From assembly GCA_947502495.1 (NCBI GenBank), contig CANNAC010000003.1:429248-493247 (forward strand): a DNA stretch of 64,000 nucleotides, given 5' to 3'. Position 1 is the stretch's first letter. Each line of letters opens with the position of its first letter. Shown one piece after another: positions 8,389-17,453 of the stretch. This DNA comes from an uncultured Flavobacteriaceae bacterium (GTDB taxonomy: Bacteria > Bacteroidota > Bacteroidia > Flavobacteriales > Flavobacteriaceae). The notes under the pieces were generated by a model, which worked only from the letters and a program-made list of their open reading frames with translations, made no database searches and was not told where the DNA came from. Made by a program: the position numbers and the translations under genes.

Positions 8389-9354
8389 TTATAATAAGTA
8401 TTTTAACTTGGTATTTAGCTGTATTAGCAAATAGCTAGCAAGAATAGATAATACAATTGTTAATATAGTTAAAGCAGTTGGATCTAGTCGTATTAGGTTG
8501 AAAATTAAAAAGATAATAAAAGGATGCACTAAGTATAATGCAATGGAATATAAAGATAAATTTTTGCTATTTACTTTAGAGGTAACCTTAAATTTTAATG
8601 CGGTAATAAGTACTAATGGCGCTGTAAATAGTAATAACAAATTCATGCTAGGCACTACTTTGTGCGTTAAATAATGGTAATTAATTAGGCTGTCTATTAC
8701 TAATAATAAGCTGCTAGCTAGCAATAGAAGGAGAACTTGTTGTTTTTTTAATTTGTTGTGAAAATTAGAACGTTTTATGACATAGCCAATATTTAAAAAA
8801 GGAATGGTGAAAAACAGAAAGTTTCTATGCGAAGGCGGATAATTTAATACTTTATCTAATAGTGGTATATTTTCGAAGACATGGAATAAACCAAAATATT
8901 GAATACAAAGTCCTATTATATACAAAGTAAAAGCTATCATGAGTAGTGCTGTGTTCGATAGATCCTTTAATCGATACAAAAGTAAGCCTCCCAAGAGAAG
9001 TGCCGCGAGATACCATAAATGATTAAAGCCAAAAAGGAACGTAGGAATGATTTTTAAAAGATTAAAATCATTTAAATACAACCAGAAATAAGAATATATC
9101 AGCATCCAAACTAAATATAAAATACCAACGCGTTTTGCCCAGGTTTTAATGCTGTTTTGTTGGAATACATCTACCAAGAAAAAACCATTCACACAAAAAA
9201 AGAAGGGTACAGCAACTCTAAAAATACCGTTGATAGAAATTTGATAAACGATTTCATTTTTATCCAAAAACAATTGGCAATGTACTGCTATAATCCATAT
9301 CGAACCGATTATTTTTAGTACATCTAATAATATGTTTCTTGAGGTTGCTTGCAA
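8389..9354 (-). CDS. Acyltransferase 3 family membrane O-acyltransferase
   Basis: A 321-residue protein made almost wholly of membrane segments (about ten). The N terminus RNILLDVLKIIGSIWIIAVHCQLFL carries the D-x(n)-H pattern of the acyltransferase 3 family (PF01757), whose conserved His lies in the first helix, and PFFFCVNGFFLV is the second typical motif. These enzymes transfer acetyl or succinyl groups to sugars of surface polysaccharides, often together with an SGNH domain. It is the only such acyltransferase in the window although seven SGNH genes are present. The start is a TTG at 9352-9354; there is no ATG nearby that keeps the conserved N terminus. It lies 12 bp from the next SGNH gene. 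Confidence 0.85.
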   Translation of the reverse strand: MQATSRNILLDVLKIIGSIWIIAVHCQLFLDKNEIVYQISINGIFRVAVPFFFCVNGFFLVDVFQQNSIKTWAKRVGILYLVWMLIYSYFWLYLNDFNLLKIIPTFLFGFNHLWYLAALLLGGLLLYRLKDLSNTALLMIAFTLYIIGLCIQYFGLFHVFENIPLLDKVLNYPPSHRNFLFFTIPFLNIGYVIKRSNFHNKLKKQQVLLLLLASSLLLVIDSLINYHYLTHKVVPSMNLLLLFTAPLVLITALKFKVTSKVNSKNLSLYSIALYLVHPFIIFLIFNLIRLDPTALTILTIVLSILASYLLIQLNTKLKYLL

Positions 9355-9359
9355 ATTAG

Positions 9360-10016
9360 TTATGCTTTTGTAATATTAAAAATATAGTTTTTTTCTGCAG
9401 CAACTTTCTTTTTTAAAAGGCATGTAAGCGTTAAGTTGTTCTTTAAAGCGATTTTCTTAATGTGTTTTATTTCACAATCTTCCGATAAAATCATGAAAGT
9501 ATTAGGCGCTAAATGTGTTTGAAGTTGGGAAAATAGTTTTTCAAAATACTCGAAGTTTTCTCCACAAAACCAAGCTTGTTCTTTTACGTTTTTTGGCTTT
9601 TTTGGGTAATATGGCGGATTTATTATTATATAATCAAAAGCCTTATTTTCTAAAGCTTCAAAGACATCCGAATACAAAACAGTAAGCTTTAATTCGTTTT
9701 TTATCGCAGCTTCCTGTAAAGCTTCTAATGCTATTTTATTAATATCTGTAGCGTGCACATCTGCGCCTTTAGAAGCCGCAAACAATGCAATAATACCAGA
9801 GCCACAACCAAGTTCTAAAAACGTTTTATTTTCAAGATCCATTGGTTTTAAAAAGTCCAATAAGATTTTTGTGCTAATGGTAAAATGTGGAGGAAATACG
9901 TCGGAACTTATAGCAACCTCAATGCCTTCATAGGTATAGCTTCGTTGCTTTAAGTGGTAGGTGTTAAACGCTAACTTTGCAATTGGAAATATGATTTTCT
10001 TTATCTTCTTTATCAT
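9360..10016 (-). CDS. Class I SAM methyltransferase of the HemK/small-MTase type
   Basis: A 218-residue soluble protein. Motif I is LELGCGSGIIALFAASKGA, the acidic residue closing strand 2 is in VHATDIN, and motif IV is IIINPPYYP. NPPY is typical of enzymes that methylate a planar nitrogen (N6-adenine, N2-guanine or N5-glutamine), so the substrate may be a nucleic acid, a protein side chain or an amide. In this locus a small molecule or sugar is also possible. It is packed between the acyltransferase (5 bp) and the radical SAM gene (11 bp), consistent with one operon. Confidence 0.85.
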   Translation of the reverse strand: MIKKIKKIIFPIAKLAFNTYHLKQRSYTYEGIEVAISSDVFPPHFTISTKILLDFLKPMDLENKTFLELGCGSGIIALFAASKGADVHATDINKIALEALQEAAIKNELKLTVLYSDVFEALENKAFDYIIINPPYYPKKPKNVKEQAWFCGENFEYFEKLFSQLQTHLAPNTFMILSEDCEIKHIKKIALKNNLTLTCLLKKKVAAEKNYIFNITKA

Positions 10017-10027
10017 GATTCCTGTTG

Positions 10028-11548
10028 CTATTCTGAGTAAAAACCTTCAATTTCTGGCTGGCGATATTTCCATATTTTATGAAGTAATTTAATTTCATAA
10101 GGGAATTTATACCATCCATATTTAAAACGATATCCAGAAACGAGCTTTAATAGACTTTTTTTGTATCCTTTTATTCTAAAGTCGGAAACGGTAGGATAAT
10201 AGCCATTTAAAACCGTTTCGAAATTTTGAATCGTATCGATCATGTATGGTTTTAACCAAGGAGTTAATGGGTTTTTTCGTAAATCGAATTTCTCCCAACT
10301 TGGTGCTATCCATTCTTCTAAAGTTTCAGGAAAAGAAAAACCAGCATCTACAATTTGTTGGTATAATTCAGAACCTTCAGTAGGAACAGGACTATATAAA
10401 TAGATTATAATTTCGGCATCTGGGTTTATCGCTTTTATTTCTTTAATAAAATTAATATCCCATAGAATTTGCTCATATACCTTTTTTTCGTTTTTTCCTG
10501 GTAGCCCTAAAACAAAGGAAAGTTCTGGAATGATATCTGCCTTTTTCATACGTAACACAAAATCTTTAATCATTTGACCAGATTGTGTTCCTCCTTTATT
10601 CATCTGTTTTAATACTTCATCATTTCCAGTTTCGGCACCTAAAAACATCATTCTGCAACCAGCCTTTCGCATTAACTGTAAATCTTCATCCGAATATTTA
10701 TTAATAGTATCAATTCGTCCTTCTCCCCACCATTCTATATTGTCGTTTAAGACCAGATTAGAAAACTCTAATACCCGTTTTTTAGAGGTGAAAAAGTTGT
10801 TGTCATGAAACTCAATCGCATCAATATTATATTTATTCTTGAAATAACTAAAGTCTTTATAGATTGTCGTTGCCTTTTTTGCTTTCCATTTTGCGTTGTA
10901 AATGGGCACAACGGCACAAAAAGAACAACTAAAAGGGCAACCCATACTTGAATGGTAAGCAAAAGTTTTTTGCCCCATAAAGGTTTTGGCTAAGTAATCT
11001 TTTAACGGATAAAAGGTATTAAAATACTCGTATGGGTATGTTGGTAAAGTGTCTTGGTCTAGTAAAGCTTCTTTTACGGTTTGAATAATTTTGCCTTCCG
11101 CATTGGTATAAATAAGGTTTCTAACGAGCTGCATGCTTTCTTCGCTTTTACCTTCTAAAATATCTAATAATTGTGGGAATGTATTGTCGCCAGGACCATT
11201 AATAATATAGTCTACATAACCAGATTGCATGCAAACTTTATATTGATTGGAAGCAAAATATCCACCCCAGATATTAATGGATTCTGGATACATTTCCTTT
11301 ATTTTTTTTGCATAAGGAATGGCTTGTTTTAATTGCGGTCCAGGCATTACAGTTAAACAGAAATATTTAAATTCTCCCGTGCTAAAATAATTGGAAATCG
11401 TTTCCCATGGATCTGTTTCCATATTACCATCTACAAAAACATAATCGTACTTTCCATGAATGGCAGCACCAACTTGAATAATTGTATTAGGCAATCGATG
11501 CTTCGCATTTGCGCTTCTAGGATTGAATATAATAATTTTATTTCCCAT
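10028..11548 (-). CDS. B12-binding-domain radical SAM protein (pair A, member 1)
   Basis: A 506-residue protein with a Rossmann-like N-terminal domain of the B12-binding type, beginning NKIIIFNPRSANAKHRLP, followed by the radical SAM core with SSMGCPFSCSFCAVV, which gives the CxxxCxxC cluster ligands. The DxHxxG cobalamin lower-ligand motif is not visible, so cobalamin, if bound, is not held in the classical base-off/His-on mode. The domain order is that of BchE-like enzymes, which include methyltransferases and ring-forming enzymes. It resembles the gene at 24711 (both have a VDG/IDG...ETI motif after the first strand). Its start overlaps the upstream SGNH stop by one base (TAATG). Confidence 0.88.
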   Translation of the reverse strand: MGNKIIIFNPRSANAKHRLPNTIIQVGAAIHGKYDYVFVDGNMETDPWETISNYFSTGEFKYFCLTVMPGPQLKQAIPYAKKIKEMYPESINIWGGYFASNQYKVCMQSGYVDYIINGPGDNTFPQLLDILEGKSEESMQLVRNLIYTNAEGKIIQTVKEALLDQDTLPTYPYEYFNTFYPLKDYLAKTFMGQKTFAYHSSMGCPFSCSFCAVVPIYNAKWKAKKATTIYKDFSYFKNKYNIDAIEFHDNNFFTSKKRVLEFSNLVLNDNIEWWGEGRIDTINKYSDEDLQLMRKAGCRMMFLGAETGNDEVLKQMNKGGTQSGQMIKDFVLRMKKADIIPELSFVLGLPGKNEKKVYEQILWDINFIKEIKAINPDAEIIIYLYSPVPTEGSELYQQIVDAGFSFPETLEEWIAPSWEKFDLRKNPLTPWLKPYMIDTIQNFETVLNGYYPTVSDFRIKGYKKSLLKLVSGYRFKYGWYKFPYEIKLLHKIWKYRQPEIEGFYSE

Positions 11549-12519
11549 TAATTTTCGAATATTATTTTCTTATGGCCTAAAATATAACTTGTTAATTTCT
11601 TAGCAAAAATTAAATTAGATTTTCCGTTTGGATGCGGGTCTAATTCGTTCACTATATACGATTTTAGGTTTTTATCTTTAAAAAACACTGAAGTGTCTAA
11701 AAAGAGTAAATTATTTTTTTCAGCTAATAGCTTTATTTGATTTACACGTTTGGCGTCATATACTAAATCTAAGTAAAAAATAATACCCTTAATATCTTGG
11801 GGTATTAATACCTGTTCTATTGTTTTAAACTGCTGATCTATGTATTGTAGATTAGTTGCAGTATATACAGTAGGCTCGTTTTCTTTTGATCGGAGTTTTA
11901 TAAACACTAGTTTATATAAATACGAATCCCAAAACACGTTTTTTTTTGGTTTAATAGAAAAATCATCTATCAAAAAGTCTTTCCCAATTTCAAATTGATC
12001 GTTGTTAGCACAAAAGCCAATGACTACCAAATCGGGGTTGTATTTAAGGGCATTGCGTTTTAATATGGAAACATAATTAGTTAATGCATAACCAGAAACA
12101 CCAAAATTAAAGACTTCATATGTATCATTATCGTCTTTATTTAATAAGGTTTCCGTTTGTGATACATACATTTCGTTCGTTGCAACGCCGGTTCCCATGG
12201 TGAACGAATCTCCTAAAACAGCTATTTTTTTGTGCTTAGAATTTGCACTGTGATTGGTGTCTCGGAATCCTTCCGCATTCGTTTTAAAATCTACTAGTTT
12301 ATATTTAGTGTCTAAATTGGGTAATAATTCGTAGGTTAAATCTTTATCTTCCGAATATTTTAGCAAACCAGAATTGTCTAAAATGCCAAAAGAATTTGTT
12401 TTAGAATAGGAAAATGCAGCACTACCAAAGAAGTATACTCTAGCAATTACTTCTCCTAGAAAGACACTTAAAATTAAACCGAAAAAAATAGAGATAATTT
12501 GAAAATGTAATTTTTTCAT
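11548..12519 (-). CDS. SGNH/GDSL hydrolase-like membrane-anchored protein
   Basis: A 323-residue protein with an N-terminal anchor (LHFQIISIFFGLILSVFLGEVIARVYF). Block I is KKIAVLGDSFTMGTGV, the Asn block is GFCANNDQF, and block V is ELDPHPNGKSN with the Asp-Pro-His-Pro-Asn pattern common in glycan-locus SGNH proteins. It is the first gene of the minus-strand operon that continues with a radical SAM enzyme, a methyltransferase, the acyltransferase and another SGNH protein. It is divergent from the SGNH gene at 12670. Probable extracytoplasmic esterase or acyl-transfer partner. Confidence 0.85.
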   Translation of the reverse strand: MKKLHFQIISIFFGLILSVFLGEVIARVYFFGSAAFSYSKTNSFGILDNSGLLKYSEDKDLTYELLPNLDTKYKLVDFKTNAEGFRDTNHSANSKHKKIAVLGDSFTMGTGVATNEMYVSQTETLLNKDDNDTYEVFNFGVSGYALTNYVSILKRNALKYNPDLVVIGFCANNDQFEIGKDFLIDDFSIKPKKNVFWDSYLYKLVFIKLRSKENEPTVYTATNLQYIDQQFKTIEQVLIPQDIKGIIFYLDLVYDAKRVNQIKLLAEKNNLLFLDTSVFFKDKNLKSYIVNELDPHPNGKSNLIFAKKLTSYILGHKKIIFEN

Positions 12520-12630
12520 TTTTAAGGAATAGAGACTAAGCGGTTGTAAATTAGCAATAAAGATAAGTGAAGTATAAAAGGAATTCTAATTTTTTAATTC
12601 TAAAATTAAGAATGTTATTTTAGAGACTGT

Positions 12631-12638
12631 TATATTTG
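12631..12638 (+). promoter_or_regulatory. Probable -7 promoter box TATATTTG upstream of the SGNH gene at 12670
   Basis: The octamer is a full match to TAnnTTTG and lies 32 bp before the TTG start, in the divergent intergenic region 12520-12669. No clear -33 TTG is present at 19-20 bp. An AT-rich near-palindrome (ATTCTAATTTT and AAAATTAAGAAT) lies just upstream, around 12582-12613, and may be regulatory. Confidence 0.4.
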
Positions 12639-12669
12639 TTTTCATTATTAGATTTTATCTATCGCTATT

Positions 12670-13794
12670 TTGTTTAAAAAATACATTTTCAAACCAATTT
12701 TAAAACTAAGTCTAATTTTCGGGATTACATTTGTAATGCTCGAAATTGCTTTAGCAATCTATGTTCGTGTTGCAGAAATTAAAATAGAACTACCTACATA
12801 TACCTTACAAAACACCCACAGTTTTTGGTTCGATTTGAATCCTGATTATGGAACAAGTCACTTACCAAATGATGTGTATCGACAAAAAAAATATTGCTTT
12901 GACGTAGTATATGAGTCCAATTCTAAGGGTTTTCGAGATCAAGAGCGTAAAGTAAATACTACATCACATCGAGTAGTGGCCTTAGGAGATTCGTTTACAG
13001 AAGGAATTGGTGTTCATCTAGAAGATCGTTTAACGAATTTATTACAAACAGAAACGAATATACCACATCTTAATTATGGTATGGCAGGGAATTTTGGTCC
13101 TACCCAATATTATATGATGTATAAAACGGTAGCAAGCAAATACACGCATGAAGCTGTTTTAGTAGGCATATTGCCAGCGAATGATTTTATTGATGATGAC
13201 TACGAAATTAATTTACAGGTTGGTGGTGATCGGTATCAACCTTTTTTTGATGGGGAATATCCTAATTATAAATTGGTGTATCATGCCGATAGTTTATCCA
13301 AATCTAAAGCCATACCAAGAAAACAAAGCCTTAAAGGTAGAATCTTAAAGAACTTTAGCTATTCGTATAATATGTATCGCTATGTGCGCGCTTTAAAAAG
13401 GGTACAAACCATTCCTAAGGATAAACTTTTAGACGCATCTAAAGTGCCTAGTTATTTTAACTATTCTACAAAGCAGTGGAATAGAATGCGTTATGCTTTA
13501 GAGGAAATTAAAAAATTAGCTGGAGATCGACCAATGCTGGTATATAGTATTCCTATATATAAAGAAATTGAAGCCTATCGAGAACATAAAAAAAATCCTT
13601 TAGGAAAAGATTTAAAAACTGTTTGTGATCGTATTGGAGTAGAATACTTAGATCTATTACCACGAACCAATAATTTCACAATGGAAGCCTGTGAAGGCCT
13701 ATTTTTACCTTGTGATGGCCATTGGAGCGAAGCTGGAAATGCTTTTGCTAAACAAGAAATTCAATCGTATTTCACCTACTATAAAAGCAAATGA
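12670..13794 (+). CDS. SGNH/GDSL hydrolase-like membrane-anchored protein
   Basis: A 374-residue protein with an N-terminal anchor (LKLSLIFGITFVMLEIALAIYV). Block I is RVVALGDSFTEGIGV, the Asn block is VGILPANDFID, and block V is PCDGHWSEAGN, where DGHW is the Asp/His pair in a form typical of glycan O-acyl SGNH proteins. Two cysteines near 'MEACEGLFLPCDGHW' could form a disulfide, in line with an extracytoplasmic domain. The start is TTG at 12670, the only start codon that keeps the membrane anchor. Its stop overlaps the start of the next gene (ATGA), so the two are co-translated. Confidence 0.85.
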   Translation: MFKKYIFKPILKLSLIFGITFVMLEIALAIYVRVAEIKIELPTYTLQNTHSFWFDLNPDYGTSHLPNDVYRQKKYCFDVVYESNSKGFRDQERKVNTTSHRVVALGDSFTEGIGVHLEDRLTNLLQTETNIPHLNYGMAGNFGPTQYYMMYKTVASKYTHEAVLVGILPANDFIDDDYEINLQVGGDRYQPFFDGEYPNYKLVYHADSLSKSKAIPRKQSLKGRILKNFSYSYNMYRYVRALKRVQTIPKDKLLDASKVPSYFNYSTKQWNRMRYALEEIKKLAGDRPMLVYSIPIYKEIEAYREHKKNPLGKDLKTVCDRIGVEYLDLLPRTNNFTMEACEGLFLPCDGHWSEAGNAFAKQEIQSYFTYYKSK

Positions 13795-15410
13795 TTTTCC
13801 TTAAAAAATACCAAGATCCTTTCGTGTTGTTACTATTATGGCTTATAATTATTGCGATTATTAATCCAATAGGTGATTTCCCGTTGAATGACGATTGGTG
13901 TTATGGTAAGTCGGTAAAAACGCTATATGGAGATGGTTATTTAAAACTGTATAATTGGGGAGAGATGACTTTAGTAAGTCATGTCTATTGGGGCTACTTG
14001 TTTACTAAATTTTTTGGCTTTTCATTTACAGTATTACGCTTTTCTACCTTAGTCATGGGATTGGCAACCATATTAGGCGTTTACCAACTTTGTAAACTAG
14101 CGAATGTTCCTCGTTTCTTGGCATTACTTGGTGCCATATTATGTATGGTGAATCCTATTTTTCTGTCTCTTTCTTTTTCATTTATGACAGATGTTCCTTT
14201 TTACTGCCTAAGCATCTGGATCCTGTACTTTTTTAGTAAAGCGCTAAAAACAGATAGTTGGCAGCCTATTTTATGGGCATTATTTTTTTGTGTCTGGGCA
14301 TTTTTAATTCGTCAGTTAGCAATCGTATTTCCTGTAGTATGGTTATTAACGGTTATTTTATCCAAAAAACGAACGCTCAATAATGCTGTGAAGGCAGTTG
14401 TACCATTGTTCTTCGTGCTTGTTTTTTCGGTATTATTCTCCTGGTTTATGGAAACAAATGGTTTATTGCAAGAACGATATAACTCTAAGTTTAACGTATT
14501 AATAACAAGCCTTAAAAACATTAACTTTCAATTAATTAAACTCATGGTCACCTACTTTCTTACCAGTATGGCGTATTTGGGGTTTTTAATGGCGCCAATA
14601 TATATACTTTATATAAAGAAAAATCCATTTAGAGGATCAAAAATAGCAATATCGATTTGGACTGTTTTAGTCATGATTTTTATTGTTAAAATGAAGAAAG
14701 TACTTCCTAGTTTAGATAATGTTTGGATTAATTTTGGAGTAGGGCCAACAACTTTAATCGTGGATGGAACTAGTAAATTTACGGAAGCACCATCTAATAA
14801 AGCACCATATCTGTTTTGGCTAATCGTTACTGCAATTGGTGTTTTCTCCAGTGCCGCTTTATGGTTAAAAGCTAGAATAATGGTCCTTGCTGTGTTCTCT
14901 AAAAAAGAAATTTCACCAATGGTTATATTCGCTTTTGTGTTTTTAGTGGTGTACTTAAGTCCTTTCTTAATTGTTGGCGTTTATGATAGGTATTTATTAC
15001 CGTTATTCCCAGTGACTATTGTGTTTTTGTTTGCAGATAAGAAACTAGATATTAGCAGAATCTCTAAATATTTTGCAATGCTGTTTTTAGTAGCGTTAAC
15101 TTGGTTTTCGGTGTTTGCTACACACGATTATTTATCTTGGAATCGCGTACGTTGGCAAGTATTAGAAGGATTGCAAGAAAAAGGAGTTTCTGTGAATCAT
15201 ATTCAAGGTGGCGTAGAATTTACGACTTGGCATCATTTTTCTGAAACACAAGATGCTTGGTGGGAAAATGTAATTCCTGTGTATACTTTAGTATTTAATC
15301 CTAAAAAGGAAGATGTTATTGTTGGCGAATACAGCTATTCTAAATGGTTATCTGGTAAAGGAAAGATTTATGTGATTTATGATGCTAGTTTAGATCCTGC
15401 TTTGCAGTAA
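13791..15410 (+). CDS. GT-C type membrane glycosyltransferase (GT39/ArnT-like)
   Basis: A 539-residue integral membrane protein with about ten to twelve spans. The first outer loop contains FPLNDDWCYGKSVKTL, with the acidic pair expected for the catalytic or metal site of GT-C enzymes, and is followed by HVYWGYLFTKFFGFSFTVLRF, typical of the ArnT/PMT superfamily. Such enzymes transfer a sugar from a polyprenyl phosphate donor to a lipid, glycan or protein outside the cytoplasmic membrane. It is coupled to the SGNH gene by a 4-bp overlap. It ends 12 bp before the convergent SGNH gene. The acceptor is unknown. Confidence 0.78.
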   Translation: MIFLKKYQDPFVLLLLWLIIIAIINPIGDFPLNDDWCYGKSVKTLYGDGYLKLYNWGEMTLVSHVYWGYLFTKFFGFSFTVLRFSTLVMGLATILGVYQLCKLANVPRFLALLGAILCMVNPIFLSLSFSFMTDVPFYCLSIWILYFFSKALKTDSWQPILWALFFCVWAFLIRQLAIVFPVVWLLTVILSKKRTLNNAVKAVVPLFFVLVFSVLFSWFMETNGLLQERYNSKFNVLITSLKNINFQLIKLMVTYFLTSMAYLGFLMAPIYILYIKKNPFRGSKIAISIWTVLVMIFIVKMKKVLPSLDNVWINFGVGPTTLIVDGTSKFTEAPSNKAPYLFWLIVTAIGVFSSAALWLKARIMVLAVFSKKEISPMVIFAFVFLVVYLSPFLIVGVYDRYLLPLFPVTIVFLFADKKLDISRISKYFAMLFLVALTWFSVFATHDYLSWNRVRWQVLEGLQEKGVSVNHIQGGVEFTTWHHFSETQDAWWENVIPVYTLVFNPKKEDVIVGEYSYSKWLSGKGKIYVIYDASLDPALQ

Positions 15411-15421
15411 GCCTACGGGAT

Positions 15422-16486
15422 TTAGTTTTCTATTTTAATGGTGTTAAATAAATATTCACCAATCAAGCGATGTCCATTGTCATTGATGTGAAGATCATGA
15501 TCCCAAAAGACTTTTTCTGTTGCTTGTTCTAAAACAGGTGTTAAATTGTAGTTTTCTATAGCTTCGGTATTTAACCAGCCTATCAAAGAATTTGTTAATT
15601 GTAAGTTGGTGTTGATGTCTTTTTCGCTAATGTTATAATTCGATTTTATTTCTTCTTTAAAATTAGCATTGGTTTCGGTTTTGGAAGGCAATAGCGTAAC
15701 AATAAGTTTAATGTTCTCTTTTTCACAAAACTGCTTAATAGCCAATAGATATTTTTGGGCAATTGCTAAGGCTTTTTCTTTATCGTCTGGAAAGGATTTA
15801 AAATATAAAGTTTGATCTATTCCCTGTGTTATTGGAAACTTCTTGGCACCAAAAGTTACTATTCTTTTTTTAACGCGCAGATTTAAATTTTTATAAATAG
15901 TACTAAAACTAGTTCTGCTGTCTTCATATAAAAAGGTTTCTCTAAAATCGTTTCCAGTAAAAATATTAATAAGATAAATATCAGGTTTTAAATAGCTGTA
16001 TTTTTGGATAAAACCTAGGTAGTTTCTAAAGGTGTAATATGCCGTTCCTCCATTAATTCCATTGTAAACAGTCGTGCTATCCAACTGGTTTAAGTGCGTT
16101 TCCCAAACATTAATAAAAGATTGGTTGTTATACCGTAATGCACCATCGGTATGGGAATCTCCAGTTACCAAAATGCGATATTCACTTTCCTTTTTTTCTA
16201 AAATATCCTGGTCTTCTCTAAATCCTAAATTGTTGGTTCTACGTTCGCCGTTAAATTTTTGATTTGGTTTCCCCCAGTTTTCGTACACTTTAATATTGGG
16301 TTTGTGAACAAACATAGCGGTAGAATCGTATTGTAAATACGCAACATGACTTTCTCCTGTAAGTTTAAAGAAAGTATCTATTCTTCTTATTTGAGAATAG
16401 TAGGCAACTGCTCCAACAATAGTAAGAAGGAATAGTAATACCAAAGAGTTAATACCTAGTAGACGTAAAAATTTCATCGCATTCAT
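15422..16486 (-). CDS. SGNH/GDSL hydrolase-like membrane-anchored protein
   Basis: A 354-residue protein with an N-terminal anchor (LRLLGINSLVLLFLLTIVGAVAYY). Block I is ILVTGDSHTDGALRY, the Asn block is INIFTGNDFRET, and block V is DHDLHINDNGHRL. In this paralogue the residue after the nucleophile Ser is His (GDSH) rather than Phe. A second possible start is the next ATG, 3 codons in (MKFLRLL). It is transcribed alone, convergent with the GT-C gene and divergent from the oxygenase gene at 16611. Probable extracytoplasmic esterase or acyl-transfer partner; substrate unknown. Confidence 0.83.
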   Translation of the reverse strand: MNAMKFLRLLGINSLVLLFLLTIVGAVAYYSQIRRIDTFFKLTGESHVAYLQYDSTAMFVHKPNIKVYENWGKPNQKFNGERRTNNLGFREDQDILEKKESEYRILVTGDSHTDGALRYNNQSFINVWETHLNQLDSTTVYNGINGGTAYYTFRNYLGFIQKYSYLKPDIYLINIFTGNDFRETFLYEDSRTSFSTIYKNLNLRVKKRIVTFGAKKFPITQGIDQTLYFKSFPDDKEKALAIAQKYLLAIKQFCEKENIKLIVTLLPSKTETNANFKEEIKSNYNISEKDINTNLQLTNSLIGWLNTEAIENYNLTPVLEQATEKVFWDHDLHINDNGHRLIGEYLFNTIKIEN

Positions 16487-16610
16487 TTACACAAAGTAAC
16501 TGAAAATATAGAAGAGTTTAGACGTTAAGGTCATATTTGTAGTGAAAAGGAATAGGTAGATTATTAATTTATTTAGTACATTTATAAACCTGAAAACGCA
16601 ATATTATTAT

Positions 16611-17447
16611 ATGATTTTTGATTATCAAAAATGGGAAGAATCGTTACAAGTCGATCAAGAAAAGTATCAAAATGCCAGTCCTTATCCGCATATCCTATTT
16701 GATAATTTTTTAGAAGAAACCGCCGCTAAAAAGGCATTAAGCGTATTTCCTAGTATAGCCGATAAAGGTTGGATTCACTATGTGCATGTAAATGAAAAGA
16801 AACACGGATTAAATAAACTGGATTTAATTCCTTCCTTTATTAAAGACGGAATCATTAAAGAGTTTAATTCTCCTGCGTTTATTTCCTATTTAGAAAGGCT
16901 AACACAAATTGATAGTTTATTGCCAGATACTACTATTGAAGGCGGTGGAATTCATCAAAGTGAAAAAGGCGGATTTCTTAATGTACATGCCGATTTTACA
17001 GTACATCCTCATAAAAAAACATGGAGAAGAAGAGTAAACGTGTTGATTTATCTGAATGAAAACTGGAAAGAATCCTACAAAGGATATTTAGAGCTTTGGG
17101 AAAAAGATATGTCAAAATGCACCGTGCAAATTGCACCAATATTTAATCGTGTTGTTGTTTTTAATACCGACGAAGATTCTTTTCATGGTTTTCCAGATCC
17201 GATGGAATGCCCAGAAGACATCACTAGAAAATCCATTGCTTTATATTATTTTACCGAAGAAAAGCCTGCCTCGTTTAAACGCAGAGCAACAAATTATAAG
17301 GCGCGACCTAATGATGGTATAAAAGCCGTATTTATTTGGTTAGATAAAAAAATGATTGCTTTATATACGTGGATAAAAGGTGTGTTTGGGATAAATGATG
17401 ATGTAGTCAGTAAAATTTTAAATTTGTTTAGTAAAAAGAAAAAGTAA
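16611..17447 (+). CDS. 2-oxoglutarate/Fe(II)-dependent oxygenase
   Basis: A 278-residue soluble protein. The iron-binding facial triad is visible as HAD in GGFLNVHADFTVHP and the distal His in DEDSFHGFPDPM; an Arg/Lys downstream (ITRKSIALYYF) would hold 2-oxoglutarate. The jelly-roll core between them includes RRRVNVLIYLNENW, as in the 2OG-Fe(II) oxygenase superfamily of the prolyl hydroxylase type (PF13640). Members in glycan loci hydroxylate sugars or lipids, and others hydroxylate proteins. The start is ATG at 16611. It stands alone and ends 6 bp from the convergent flippase gene. Confidence 0.82.
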   Translation: MIFDYQKWEESLQVDQEKYQNASPYPHILFDNFLEETAAKKALSVFPSIADKGWIHYVHVNEKKHGLNKLDLIPSFIKDGIIKEFNSPAFISYLERLTQIDSLLPDTTIEGGGIHQSEKGGFLNVHADFTVHPHKKTWRRRVNVLIYLNENWKESYKGYLELWEKDMSKCTVQIAPIFNRVVVFNTDEDSFHGFPDPMECPEDITRKSIALYYFTEEKPASFKRRATNYKARPNDGIKAVFIWLDKKMIALYTWIKGVFGINDDVVSKILNLFSKKKK

Positions 17448-17453
17448 CTTCCT